DNA of 64,000 nt from Acanthornis magna (lineage: Eukaryota > Chordata > Aves > Passeriformes > Acanthizidae), in contig JAWUZG010000357.1 of the NCBI GenBank assembly GCA_036785705.1, forward strand, positions 434,001 through 498,000. Reading direction: 5' to 3'. A program made the position numbers and the translations under genes. A model generated the notes under the pieces. The model saw only the letters and a list, made by a program, of their open reading frames with translations. It searched no databases and was not told where the DNA came from. Every line of letters starts with the position of its first letter. Position 1 is the stretch's first letter. Shown piece by piece: positions 45,456-56,516 of this stretch.

Positions 45456-45839
45456 AGGCTTTTCCGTCCAACGAAATTCCATAATTCCTCGATGCCCAGC
45501 CCATCCTGGCACCTCCTGACATGCTCCTTGGCAGCTGCCATCCCTGGGCAATATTTCTGTCTCTGTGTTCTCCCTGCTCTTCCTTTGCTGCTCCCAGGGC
45601 TCCACATCCACAGTTCCTCTCCCAGGGCTCCTGCATTAGGAGAATTTTAGGAGTGGCTTTGAAGGTTTTCCAGGTGGCACCGGCAAAGGCATCAGCAGGA
45701 GCAGGTTTAAAATAAAAGTGAAAGCACCACAAGGTTCATTAGCAAAGCTCACTCTGCTGCTCACTCAATGGTTAAAGCACACAGAGAAAAAGAATTAATA
45801 TCAATCAGTCTAAAACTGAAATCAACCCAGCCTGACTTA

Positions 45840-46080
45840 CCTACAAATCTAAAGAATGTAAGAATCTGAGGGATCTACAAATCTCAAGAATGTAAGAATC
45901 TGAGAGACCTACAAATCTCAAGAATGTAAGAATCTGAGAGACCTACAAATCTCAAGAATGTAAGAATCTGAGAGACCTACAAATCTCAAGAATGTAAGAA
46001 TCTGAGAGACCTACAAATCTAAAGAATGTAAGAATCTGAGAGGCCTACAAATCTAAAGAATTTAAGAATCTGAGAGGAAC
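45840..46080. repeat. 34-bp satellite, about 7 copies
   Basis: Near-identical tandem copies of acctacaaatctcaagaatg taagaatctgagag. Confidence 0.92.
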
Positions 46081-46084
46081 ATTC

Positions 46085-46740
46085 CTCTCATTTGCTGTGG
46101 CACATTCCCTCCCACACACAGAGACCTAAGGAGTTTGTACCAGGCAGGTACAGGTGAGGTGCAGCACACGTCCAGGTGCATGTCCAGGTTTATAGCTGTG
46201 AAAAATCCTCCTGGGGCTCGGGGAAGGACTCAGGGAAGCTCTCTGCATCTTCTCCAGGGCCGAGGGCTGAGCCCGAGGAGTGGCAGAGCAGCCCAGGCCC
46301 TGGCGCTGATTCTCCGAGCACAGCAAATGTGAGCGTTCGCTGGCTCCAAGAGCTGCTGCTCCCAGGGAAATGCTGGCACAGCTCGCTGAGGACCACGAGA
46401 GCTCCGAGGCTCTCACTCACTCAGGACAGCCTTTACAGGGTCACGAGAGAGCAGACTTTGGCCATCGTCATTCTCCATGCCAGCTGCAATTTGGGTCAGG
46501 AACTTCCTTTGAAAGTTCAATAGCAGAAATGTTGTTCCGCTTGGGTTGTTCTTCAGGCGAGAAGAATCAGTTTCCCGAGGTTGTTTATTAAAGCAGGAGC
46601 TCGGTATCCAGCAGGAGTTCCCGGGAGCAGACAGCGTTCCTGATAAGCTCGAGAGGAGCTCAGCACCGGTGCTGCCTGTTGAGATCTGACGGCATTTCTG
46701 AGATGGCAGAGCTGCGGAGAGGGCACAGAACCCCAAATCA
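46085..46740. other. Unclassified segment with LTR-tail-like piece (minus) at 46527-46603
   Basis: No recognisable gene. The minus strand at 46603-46527 reads gagctcctgctttaataaac aacc ... gcctgaagaacaacccaagc, which recurs on the plus strand at 53076-53152. It carries AATAAA and looks like the polyadenylation/U5 end of an LTR, so this is probably a retroelement remnant. Confidence 0.4.
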
Positions 46741-47019
46741 TGTCCCAGCTCTCTGTTGGCCGCGCTCCTTTCCTCTCCCGGGGCTCCCCAGGTCCCTCTC
46801 TGTCCCTGTTCCTCATTTGCTGCTGGCTCGGGGCCACCTCCTGCGGAACAGAGCTGCCCCTGGAGCTTCCCCTTTCTGCTGCCGCCGGATTCGGATTCCC
46901 CCCGCTGCCTCCCTCGGTTATTTTTGGAAATCCCTCCCCAGCACCTGTCGTGTGCTGCTGTCCCTGTCCCACCCCTGAGGCCACGAGTGTGTCACACGCA
47001 GTGATCTCCAGGGCTGGCC

Positions 47020-47640
47020 CTGTGTCCCACACCGCCGGGGCTGTCCCCTGCCCTTCATGGCCCTGTGTCCCACACCTCCGGGACTGTCCCTGCCTGTCCC
47101 TGTGTCCCACACCCCCGGGGCTGTCCCTGCCTGTCCCTGTGTCCCACACCCCCTGTGTCCCCTGCCCTGCCTGGCCCTGTGTCCCACACCCCCGGGGCTG
47201 TCCCCTGCCTGTCCCTGTGTCCCACACCCCCGGGGCTGTCCCTGCCTGTCCCTGTGTCCCACACCCCCAGGGCTGTCCCCTGCCTGGCCCTGTGTCCCAC
47301 ACCCCCGGGGCTGTCCCTGCCTGGCCCTGTGTCCCACACCCCCGGGGCTGTCCCCTGCCTGTCCCTGTGTCCCACACCCCCTGTGTCCCCTGCCTGTCCC
47401 TGTGTCCCACACCCCCGGGGCTGTCCCTGCCTGTCCCTGTGTCCCACACCCCCTGTGTCCCCTGCCCTGCCTGTCCCTGTGTCCCACACCCCCAGGGCTG
47501 TCCCCTGCCTGGCCCTGTGTCCCACACCCCCGGGGCTGTCCCTGCCTGGCCCTGTGTCCCACACCCCCGGGGCTGTCCCCTGCCTGTCCCTGTGTCCTAC
47601 ACCCCCTGTGTCCCCTGCCTGTCCCTGTGTCCCCAGCGCC
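47020..47640. repeat. About 37-bp minisatellite (ctgtgtcccacacccccggg)
   Basis: About 17 copies of ccctgtgtcccacacccccg gggctgtcccctgcctg. Confidence 0.9.
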
Positions 47641-48092
47641 AGGGGAGGCCCTGGGGGTGCACACAGGGACAGGAGCAGCTCTGGCCCTGTGACGCTGCCC
47701 GAGCCCCGCGGGTGCCCCGTGCCAGGTGTTGGCTCTGGGGTGGCACTGGGGCAGGTGTCACCGAAAATCGGGAGAAATAAAAACCCTCTGGCACTGTATT
47801 TGAAGTGACAGAGGATCAGCATTACTTGATTTACTGTCCAGGATGTGCCAAGGAAAGTATTCCAAAACCACATCACTTTTACAGGATTTCCCCCCAGTTT
47901 TTACACAGTCAAAACCCACAGGGATGCATTGTTTCAAAGTTCCTTGCTCCAGAGCTGAGCAACCCTCAGTGTTCAGTTTCCCACTGGATCCAGATCCCCT
48001 CCCCTCCGATGTAAATTAGATCTTAATTTTTCAATTTTCTCATCAGTCCTTTCCGGGTGAGATCTCTTCAGCTCTGTCAGAGGTGCTCTGGG

Positions 48093-48577
48093 GTGGACGT
48101 TTGTAGAAGGCCAGCGATGTTCCGTCAATGGTTTTTATTTTTTTTTGTGTCTTTGGGCTGTTCCACTCTGTCCCTACGCTAAGCCCCTCTCTTTAAAGTG
48201 ATGTTATATCTCCTAAATAAACTAAAGAAAATTCCCTTCCCCAAAGCAAAGTCAAGTCAAGCCTAACTAGAGAGACAAAAATAAAAAGTTAAAGGTTATA
48301 CAAAATTTTTAAACTGGTGTATTTTCCAACAGGGTGGATGTTTGTAGATGGCCACAGATGTTCAGTTAATGTTCCATTGGTGTTTTTTATCTCTCTGGGT
48401 ATCTTTGGGCTACTCCACTCTGTCCCTGTGCTGAGCCCATCTCCTTAGAGTGATGCTCTATCTCCTAAATAAACTAAAGAAAATTCCCCAAAGCAAAGTC
48501 AAGTCAAGCCTAACTAGAGAGACAAAAATAAAAAGTTAAAAGTTATACAAAATTTTTAAACTGGTATATTTTCCAAC
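48093..48577. repeat. Two tandem copies of a 241-bp unit
   Basis: Copy 1 starts at 48093 (gtggacgtttgtagaaggcc), copy 2 at 48334 (gtggatgtttgtagatggcc). Both share gggctg/actccactctgtccc, tctcctaaataaactaaag and caagtcaagcctaactagag and end ttttccaac. Each has an AATAAA. They are probably parts of an unclassified retroelement. Confidence 0.8.
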
Positions 48578-48589
48578 ACTTCCAGGGCC

Positions 48590-48718
48590 TAAAGGGACTC
48601 CGAGAGAGGTGGGGAGGGACTTTGGGCAAGGGCGTGGAAGGACAGGGCAGGGGACAATGGCCTCCCACGGGCAGAGGGCAGCATTAGATATGATATTGAG
48701 AGGAAGTTCTTCCCTGTG
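48590..48718 (+). mobile_element. CR1 LINE fragment, left part (split by LTR insertion)
   Basis: agggactttgggcaagggcg tggaaggacagg ... gcattagatatgatattgag aggaagttcttccctgtg is the typical CR1 3' region. The element breaks at 48718 and resumes at 49601 after an 882-bp LTR. Confidence 0.85.
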
Positions 48719-49600
48719 TGATAAATGACTGAATGATAAATTCAGCTGGCTTCCGCATATACGAATTTAATATTTACAAGTGATGTGTACTGTATAAAAA
48801 AATAGTGTTAAGATAAAATATTGTCAAGTAGAAACAAGGTTAGGGTAAATCGTAACTTTGAAATAGTTGTGATATGTTAGAAAACATAGTAATAAACACA
48901 TGGTAATAAATGTCTTTTAAGTTGATAAACCACAGAACCAGGGATCAAGACATCTCAAAGAAACGAAGAAGATAACCATAGGCATCTCGAGAAGTTTGTT
49001 ATCTTGACTCACACCTCCCAAAAGGAACTGTCACCTACAAATTAAGTTGGAACTGAGGAAACATAGACAGGAGGATTTCAGCCTTTGGTTCTGAGGCAAT
49101 CCTGAGGATCTGAGAGGATTTCGGCCTTCGGTTCTGAGGGAATCCAGGGGGTCTGAGAGGATTTTGGTGTTCGGTTCTGAGGCAATCCAGAGGGTCCGAG
49201 AAAATTTCTGCCTTCGGTTCTGAGGGAATCCAAAGGATCCGAGAGGATTTCGGCCTTTAGTTCTGAGAGAATCTGAGAGGATTTTGGCCTTCAGTTCTGA
49301 GAGAATCCAGAAGATCCGAGAGGATTTCGGCCTTCGGTTCTGAGGCAATCCAGAGGGTCCGAGACTCCAAGATGAAGGGGGCAAGGATCGGAGGGTGGGA
49401 GTTGAGTGAAGTGTAAATTACCTTCTAGGCTTAATGAACATGTAACAATTAAAGAAAGTACTTAAGTTCACAGTAAAATGAATGGGGGGTGCACCTCTGG
49501 CAGAATTGCTAAGCGCCCAGCGTTGATTTTGCCTTTGCTCTATTAATAAATGTTCAATATTTTGTAGTTAAAATTTCAGTTTGCGAACTTATTTATATCA
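48719..49600 (+). mobile_element. Solo LTR of an endogenous retrovirus inserted in CR1
   Basis: Begins TG (TGATAAATGACTGAATG) and ends CA (CTTATTTATATCA). It is flanked by the 6-bp direct repeat CCTGTG (48713-48718 and 49601-49606), which restores the CR1 reading on excision. An AATAAA about 55 bp from the end gives plus orientation. Positions 49060-49370 hold about seven copies of a 43-bp internal repeat (gaggatttcggccttcggtt ctgag...). No internal viral genes flank it, so it is a solo LTR. A 6-bp duplication suggests an ERV2/ERVK-like integrase. Confidence 0.85.
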
Positions 49601-49775
49601 CCTGTGAGGGTGGGCAGGCCCCAGCACAGGCTCCCCACAGAAGCTGTGGCCATCCCCAGCCATGTCCAAGGCCAGGTTGGACATTGGGGAATGTCCAACC
49701 TGGTCCAGGGGAAGGTGTCCCTGCCCATGGCCCTGGATGGACTTTAAGGTCACTCCATCCCAAACCATTTGTCTT
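49601..49775 (+). mobile_element. CR1 LINE fragment, right part
   Basis: Continues the element broken at 48718: cctgtgagggtgggcaggcc ... ccacagaagctgtggccatc ... tggactttaaggtcactccatcc. This is the CR1 3' end lacking its terminal octamer repeats. Confidence 0.85.
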
Positions 49776-50226
49776 GGGTTAGAAATAAATTTCCTAGGTG
49801 GAAAGTGTTCTGAATAAAACACCTGCCCCACAGCAAAGGCTTCCGGCACCCCTTCCCCCACAACAACAGAATTTCTGGAATGAAAGTGAAAAAAAAGTTT
49901 ATTTAGCATAACCCGCAGAGTGCCCTACAAGGCATAGAGGAACGGGAACAGGGAAAAGGAATTATTAAACCTGAATAAACAGTTGATGAACTTTAGTGGC
50001 CTTTTCCTCCCCTTTCTGGGGGTCCCCGGGGTGGGGGTCTGGGTGGAGTTGCTCCGGTGGCTCCCTGGAGGATTCTCGTCCACCGTCCTCCGAGGGCTCC
50101 CAGAGTTCTCGAATAAAAAAACAAGTTGAGGGGAAACAAGACCAAACAAAAAAATGATGAAGAAGCAAAAAAAAAAAAAAAACAAGCAGCAGCCACAGCA
50201 GCAGTAGCCCGACTAAGGAATGTCCC
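49776..50226. other. Retroelement-like remnant with AATAAA motifs and a poly(A) run
   Basis: Includes several aataaa hexamers (49785, 49817, 49975), an aaaaaaaagtttattta motif and a 16-17 bp poly(A) at about 50167. No coding potential is recognised. Confidence 0.4.
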
Positions 50227-51745
50227 TGAATTATTAAAATGTGGATACAGATCTAATATTGATATCCACCTGAGATGGACAAAGACTCTCTAACTTGTTA
50301 AGGTTAGAAAGTGTATGTTTATTTGAGCTGCAGGGATAGCTCCCAAATGCACAGCTCCAAAGTAACAATGCAACACAGAACTTATTTATCTATAACAAAA
50401 ATGCATATTTAAAATGCAGATACATATTCATAGCATAAGCGCCTCCCATTCCCCGCTTCAGATGGAAATTAGCAAAAAGTCATTAAGCATGCGCAGTTCC
50501 TGCAATAGAATTGGGTCAGTGGTCTTAAAAATGGGTCTGAGGGCTGCTTTTGAAGAAGCAAAATGAGTCTTCCTCACTTTGACCTTCTTACTTTGTTGAT
50601 TTTTGACAATACATTTGATCTTAGAAAACTCCCAATGCTCTCTTCTATTGTTTCTAAGTAGGTTGCATCTGGGCAAAATTTGTAACTGTCTAGGCTCTCC
50701 TTCGAACTTCTTTTCTTAAGATTATTAATTGTCTGTTCTAAGCACAGTTGAGTAAATATCAGATAATGAAAGGCTACTCTGCACTTAATCATTAATTCCT
50801 TTCTAGCTGAGTTCTGCGTCTTTTTCTATTCTAGTTGATTTTAACAAAACTAACTTTTATCTAAAATCTCTACATTTAAGTGTCTAAAAGAAAACTTTGT
50901 GTTTCATTTCCCCCTCCTGCTGGTGGGAGCGCGGAACTGCAGCTGGGGGCGGCGCATGCGCAGTGTCGCTGTTTCCCCGCGCTCGCTGCTGCCCTCCCGT
51001 GGACAATTCCCGAACCACAACTCCCAGAATCCCAAAATCCCAGACTCTTCTTTGGGAGCACACGAAACACAAAGTTTTCTTTTAGACACTTAAATGTAGA
51101 GATTTTAGATAAAAATTAGTTCCGTTGAAATCAACTAGAATAGAAAAAGACGCAGAACTCAGCTAGGAAGAAATTAATGATTAAGTGCAGAGTAGCCCTT
51201 TGATTATTTGATATTTACTCAGCTGTGCTTAGAATAGACAATTAATAATCTTAAGAAAAGAAGTTCGAAGGAGAGCCAAGACAGTTACAAATTTTGCCCA
51301 GATTTTGCAACCTATTTAGAAGCAATAGAAGAGAGCATTGGGAGTTTTCTAAGATCAAATGTATTGTCAAAAATCAACAAAGTAAGAAGGTCACAGTGAG
51401 GAAGACTCATTTTGCTTCTTCAAAAGCAGCCCTCAGACCCAATTAACGACCACCGACCCAATTCCATTGCAGGAACTGCGCATGCTTAATGACTTTTTGC
51501 TAATTTCCATCCGAAGCGGGGAATGGGAGGCGCTTATGCTATGAATATGTATCTGCATTTTAAATATGCATTATTGTTATAGATAAATAAGTTCTGTGTT
51601 GCATTGTTATTTTGGAGCTGCACATTTGGGAGCTATCCCCACAGCTCAAATAAACATTCACTTTCCAACCTTAACAAGTTAGAGAGTCTTTGTCCGTCTC
51701 AGATGGATATCGATATTAGATCTGTATCCACATTTTAATAATTCA
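50227..51745. mobile_element. 1.5-kb palindromic element: two inverted LTR-like arms around a GC core
   Basis: The left arm (50227-50905) is the near-exact reverse complement of the right arm (51064-51745). Arm ends are TGAATTATTAAAATG and the complementary CATTTTAATAATTCA. Each arm, read outward, carries AATAAA (right: 51647-51652, caaataaacattc) about 90 bp before its CA end, as in an LTR. The 158-bp loop contains a GC-rich segment with GCGCATGCGCA, a perfect NRF1 motif, at 50952-50962. The layout suggests two LTRs head-to-head or a fold-back element with a bidirectional promoter. No target duplication is evident. Confidence 0.75.
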
Positions 51746-52143
51746 CACATTGTAGTGATCATTTTCGTCACCTTTTATTTCCACCTAGACAAAAAAACCC
51801 AAATTATTAGATTTTCTCCAATGTAAACCGGTTCAATGTAAACAATCTGAAGGCCAGAAAAAAATAACTCCAAATCCAGACATCAAGCCCGAGTCAAAAC
51901 TTGATAACTTATCAACACTTGGTAAGTGTTAAGTTTCTTTCAAAAACACAACATTCTGCCAAATATTCCCCTTGATCAAACCACAGCTGGCATTCTGTTC
52001 AGTTTGCGCTAGGCACCCAAATTCCGAAAGCGAAGATTTCTCAATTCGCAACGATTTTCTCCAAAAATAGGAAACAGATATTTCCTGTGACAGCTTCTAA
52101 TGATTTCCCCTGCAGGTAGTGCTAAAAAAAAATTAAAAATAAA

Positions 52144-52226
52144 CAGCTGGGGGCGGCGCATGCGCAGTGTCGCTATTTTCCTGCTCGCTGCTGCCCTCCG
52201 GTGGACAATTCCCGAACAGCAACTCC
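52144..52226 (+). repeat. Second copy of the palindrome's GC core (NRF1 motif)
   Basis: cagctgggggcggcgcatgc gcagtgtcgct ... tgccctccggtggacaattc ccgaac matches 50939-51024 in direct orientation with a few changes. GCGCATGCGCA lies at 52156-52166. It directly precedes a tandem-repeat array, so this may be the promoter-like part of a third related element. Confidence 0.8.
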
Positions 52227-52229
52227 ACC

Positions 52230-53020
52230 GTGAGTAAAGACTCAAAATCCTTTGATTTGACACAAAAAAGCGCTTCCGGAGTGAAAAATCAGGTTTTTTT
52301 AATAAATAAATGGGTGGTGGTGCTGAGTAAAGACATAAAATCCTGAGATTTGACAGAAAACAGAGTTTCCTGAGTAAAATATCAGGTTTTAAAATAAATA
52401 AATGGGTGGTGGTGCTGAGTAAAGACACAAAATCCTCTGATTTGATGCAAAAAAGAGTTTCCTGAGTGAAATATCAGTTTTTTAAATAAATAAATTGGCG
52501 GTGGTGCTGAGTAAAGACATAAAATCTTCTGATTTGACAGAAAAAGAGTTTCCGGAGTGAAAAATCAGGTTTTTCATAAATAAATGGATGGTGGTGCTGA
52601 GCAAAGACACAAAATCCTCTGATTTGACAGAAAAAAGAGCTTCCTGAGCTAAACAGCAGTTTTTAAAATAAAAAAAAATGGGTGGTGGTGCTGAGTAAAG
52701 ACACAAAATCCTCAGATTTGAAAAAAAAATAATTTCCTGAGTAAAACATCAGATTTTTTTAATAAATAAATGGGTGATGGTGCTGAGTAAAGACATAAAA
52801 TCATCAGATTTGACACAAAAAAGAGTTTCCTGAGTGAAATATCAGTTTTTTCATAAATAATGGGTGGTGGTGCTGAGTAAAGACATAAAATCCTCAGATT
52901 TGACAGAAAAAAGAGTTTCCTGAGAGAAACATTGTTTTTTTTCATGAATAAATGGGTGGTGGTGCTAAGTAAAGACACAAAATCCTCTGATTTGAAAGAA
53001 AAAAGAGTTTCCTGAGCGAA
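52230..53020. repeat. About 80-90 bp tandem repeat array, about 9 copies
   Basis: Each unit contains gagtaaagacacaaaatcct ctgatttgac ... agagtttcctgagtgaaat atcag ... aataaataaatgggtggtgg tgct. AT-rich and moderately diverged. Every unit carries AATAAA-like sequence. Confidence 0.88.
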
Positions 53021-53075
53021 ATACATTTCTTTATATTACAACTTTATATTTTATATATATATAATACTTTAATAA

Positions 53076-53152
53076 CGAACTCCTGCTTTAATAAACAACC
53101 TTGGGAAACTGATTTTTCTTGCCTGAAGAACAACCCAAGCAGAACAACATTT
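53076..53152 (+). mobile_element. LTR-tail-like fragment (inverted relative of 46527-46603)
   Basis: gaactcctgctttaataaac aacc ... gcctgaagaacaacccaagc, with AATAAA, is a diverged reverse-complement match of 46527-46603. It is likely the R/U5 end of the LTR whose upstream part may be the repeat array before it. Confidence 0.5.
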
Positions 53153-53234
53153 TCGCGATCAAACTTTTAAGCAGAGAAATTCACCTTACCAGAGGTTTGC
53201 ATCCGCAAAGGAGAAAGGGCAGCCAGGGAAATAG

Positions 53235-53770
53235 AGTCTTTATTTTTTCTTTTTTTTTCTCCTCTTTTCTTCTTCTTTTCTTTTTTTTTTCCCTTTTCCC
53301 CCTTGATCCCTTTTTTCCTTTGCCTTTATTTTTCCTTTTTCCTTTTTCCTTTTCCCTTCTTCCTTCTCCCTTTTTCCTTTTTCCTTTTTTCCCTTTTCTT
53401 TTTCCTTTTTCCCCCTTTTTCCTTTTTCTTTTTCCCTTTTCCCCTTCTTCCTTCTCCCTTTTTCCTTTTTCCTTTTTTCCCTTTTCTTTTTCGTTTTTCC
53501 TTTTTCCCCCTTTTTCCTTTTCCCTTTTTCCCTTCTTCCTTTCTCCTTTTCTCTTTTTCCTTTTTTTCTCTATTTTTCTCTATTTTTCTCTATTTTTCTC
53601 TATTTTCCTCATTTTTTCTCTATTTTTTTCTATTTTTCTCTATTTTTCTCTATTATCATTTCCCCTTCTTCTTCTTCCTCCATTTTCTTTATTCCTTTCC
53701 TTTATTTTCTTTTCCCATCTTTTGTTTGTTTGGGGTTTTTTGTTGGTTTGGTGGTTTTTGATAAATTTTT
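53235..53770. repeat. Polypyrimidine tract (cctttttccctttt)
   Basis: Over 500 bp almost purely C/T on the plus strand (units such as tttttcctttttccc and ctctatttttctctattttt). Such purine/pyrimidine strand bias can form triplex DNA. Open frames rich in Phe/Pro/Ser are artefacts. Confidence 0.9.
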
Positions 53771-53864
53771 GATAAACTTTTGATACTCCAGGTGAGCAAG
53801 GATCAAATTTTTGATAAAATTTGATATTCTAAATGAGCAAGGATCAAATTTTTGATAAAATGGT

Positions 53865-54916
53865 GGCAACGGTGGCCATGGTGACAGTGATGACCCCAAT
53901 GGTCCCAATGCCCACAGTGGCCATGGTGACCATAGTGGCCATGGTGGCAGTGGTTGCCTTGGTGGACTTGGTGACCACAGAGGTCACAGTGCCTGTGGTG
54001 GCCTCGTGGCTCAGGTGGCCCTGGTGGCCTTGGTAACCTTGGTGGCCTTGGGGACCTCAGTAGTTAGAGTGACCATGGTGGTCACAGTGGCTGTGGTGGC
54101 CATGGTGACAGTGATGACCCCAATGGTCCCAAGGTCCACAGTGGTCACAGTGGCCATGGTGGCAGTGGTGGCCTTGGTGACCTTGGTGGCCACAGTGGTC
54201 ACAGTGGCTGTGGTGGCCTCATGGCTCAGGTGGTCCTGGTGGCCTTGGTGACCTCGGTGGCCATGGAGGCCTCAGTAGTTAGAGTGACCATGGTGGTCAC
54301 AGTGGCTGTGGTGGCCATGGTGACAGTGATGACCCCAATGGTCCCAATGCCCACAGTGGCCATGGTGCCCATAGTGACCATGGTGGCAGTGGTGGCCTTG
54401 GCAACCTTGGTGACCTTGGTGGACTTGGTGGCCACGGTGGTCACAATGGCTGTGGTGGCCTCATGGCTCAGGTGGTCCTGGTGGCCTTAGTGGCCTTGGT
54501 GCCCTTGGTGGCCTTGGTGACAGTGATGACGTCAATGGTCCCAAGGCTCACAGTGGCCATGGTGACCACAGTGGCCATGGTGGCAGTGGTGGCCTTGGTG
54601 GCCTTGGTGGCCTTGGTGGCCATGGGGGCCTCAGTAGTTAGAGTGATCGTGGTGGCCTCAGTGGCCATGGTGACCATAGTGGCCATGGTGGCAGTGGTGG
54701 CCTTGGTGGCCTTGGTGGCCATGGGGACCTCAGTGGTTAGAGTGCCCATGGTGGCCATAGTGGCCACAGTGACAATAGTGACCATGGTGGCAGTGGTGGC
54801 CTCAGTGACCTCGGTGGCCACAGTGGTCACAGTGGCTGTGGTGGCCTCATGGCTCAGGTGGTCCTGGTGGCCTCACTGGTCACAGTGGCCATGGTGGCCA
54901 TGGTGGCCTTGGTCGC
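53865..54916. repeat. Minisatellite (gtggccatggtgaccatagt), interrupted by an LTR
   Basis: Hundreds of bases of gtggccttggtgaccttggtggccatggtg in 9-12 bp registers with a higher-order block (gtgacagtgatgaccccaat ggtccc) repeating about every 240 bp (at about 53883, 54105, 54322, 54518). The same repeat resumes at 56434-56530 after the LTR. Confidence 0.88.
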
Positions 54917-56433
54917 TGATATAAATGAGTTCACAGGCTGAAATTTTAACTACAAAATATTGAACATTTATTAATAGAGCAAAGGCAAAGCCAGCGCTGG
55001 GCACTTAGCAATTCTGCCAGAGGCGCACCCATCCATTTTACTGTGAACTTAAGTACTTTCTTTAATTGTTACATGTTCATTAAGCCTAGAAGGTAATTTA
55101 CACTTCACTCAACTCCCACCCTCCGATCCCTGCCCCCTTTTGCCAGCGCGGGCCTGCCTTGGAGTCTCAGACCCTCTGGATTGCCTCAGAACTGAAGGCC
55201 GAAATCCTCTCGGACCCTCTGGATTGTCTCAGAACTGAAGGCTGAAATCCTCTCGGATCCTTTGGATTCCCTCAGAACTGTAGGCTGAAATCCTCTCGGA
55301 CCCTCTGGATCCTCTCAGAACTGAAGGCCGAAATCCTCTTGGATCCTCCGGATCGCCTCAGAACTGAACACCAAAAATCCTCTCGGATCCTTTGGATTCC
55401 CTCAGAACTGAAGGCCAAAATCCTCTCGGATCCTTTCAAAACCGAAGGCCGAAATCCTCTCGGACCTTTGGATTGCCTCAGAACTGAAGGCCGAAATCCT
55501 CTCGGATCCTTTGGATTCCCTCAGAACTGTAGACTGAAATCCTCTCGAACCCTCTGGATCCTCTCAGAACTGAAGGCCGAAATCCTCTTGGATCCTCCGG
55601 ATCGCCTCAGAACCGAACACCAAAAATCCTCTCGGATCCTTTGGATTCCCTCAGAACCGAAGGCCAAAATGCTCTTGGACCCTCGGGATCCTCTCAGAAC
55701 CGAAGGCCGAAATCCTCTCCGACCTTTGGATCCTCTCAGAACTGAAGGCCAAAATCCTCTCAGATCCTTTGGATTGCCTCAGAACTGAAGGCCAAAATCC
55801 TCTCAGACTCTCTGAATTGTCTCAGAACCGAAGGCCGAAATCCTCTCGGACCCTCTGGATTCCCTCAGGACTGAAGGCCGAAATCCTCTCAGATCCTCTC
55901 AGGACTGAAGGCCGAAATCCTCTCGGTCCTTTGGATTGTCTCAGAACCAAAGGCCGAAATCCTCCTGTCTCTGTTTCCTCAGTTCCAACTTAATTTGTAG
56001 GTGACAGTTCCTTTTGGGAGGCGTGAGTCGAGATAAACTTCCCGGGATGCCTGTGGTTATCTTCTCTGTTTCTTTAAGATGCCTTGATCCCCGGCTCTGT
56101 GGTTTATCAACTTAAAAGGTATTTATTATTAATTATTATTTATGATTTATTATTTATAAATTATTATTTATTATTGATGGTTTATGGTTTATGGTTTATG
56201 ATTTGTTATTTATTATTTATTATTTGTGATTTATTATTTATTATTTATTATTATTATTTATTAGAAAATTTATTTCTAACATATCACAAATATCTCAAAG
56301 TTACAATTTACCGTAACCTTGTTTCCACTTCATGATATTTTATCTTAACACTATTTTTTGTACAGTACACAACAATTGTAAATGTTAAATTCATATACGT
56401 GAAAGGCTGCATTTATCATTCAGTCATTTATCA
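54917..56433 (-). mobile_element. Second copy of the same LTR, inverted and enlarged
   Basis: Starts TGATATAAATGAG and ends CATTCAGTCATTTATCA, the reverse complement of the ends of the 48719-49600 LTR, with matching internal blocks (tattgaacatttattaatag, aattgttacatgttcattaa). At 1517 bp versus 882 it is longer because the 43-bp internal repeat has about 18 copies (55170-55970) and an AT-rich ttattattta stretch (56118-56275) has grown. It lies inside the minisatellite. The flanks (ggtcgc / cagtga) show no clear duplication. Confidence 0.85.
56269..56274 (-). terminator. First AATAAA downstream of the ecto-ART stop, inside the LTR
   Basis: TTTATT on the plus strand (AATAAA on minus) 243 bp after the stop codon, followed by more hexamers to 56120. 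All lie in the AT-rich part of the minus-strand LTR copy, so the ART transcript probably ends within retroviral sequence. Confidence 0.45.
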
Positions 56434-56516
56434 CAGTGACCTTGGTGGCCTCGTTCCTCTGGGGGCCATGGTGGCCTTGGCGATCAAGACCACGGTGACC
56501 TTGGTGGCCTCGCAGC

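Noticed and set aside
53119..53772. Membrane protein rich in Phe/Leu/Ser
   Set aside because: It is a translation of a polypyrimidine simple repeat.
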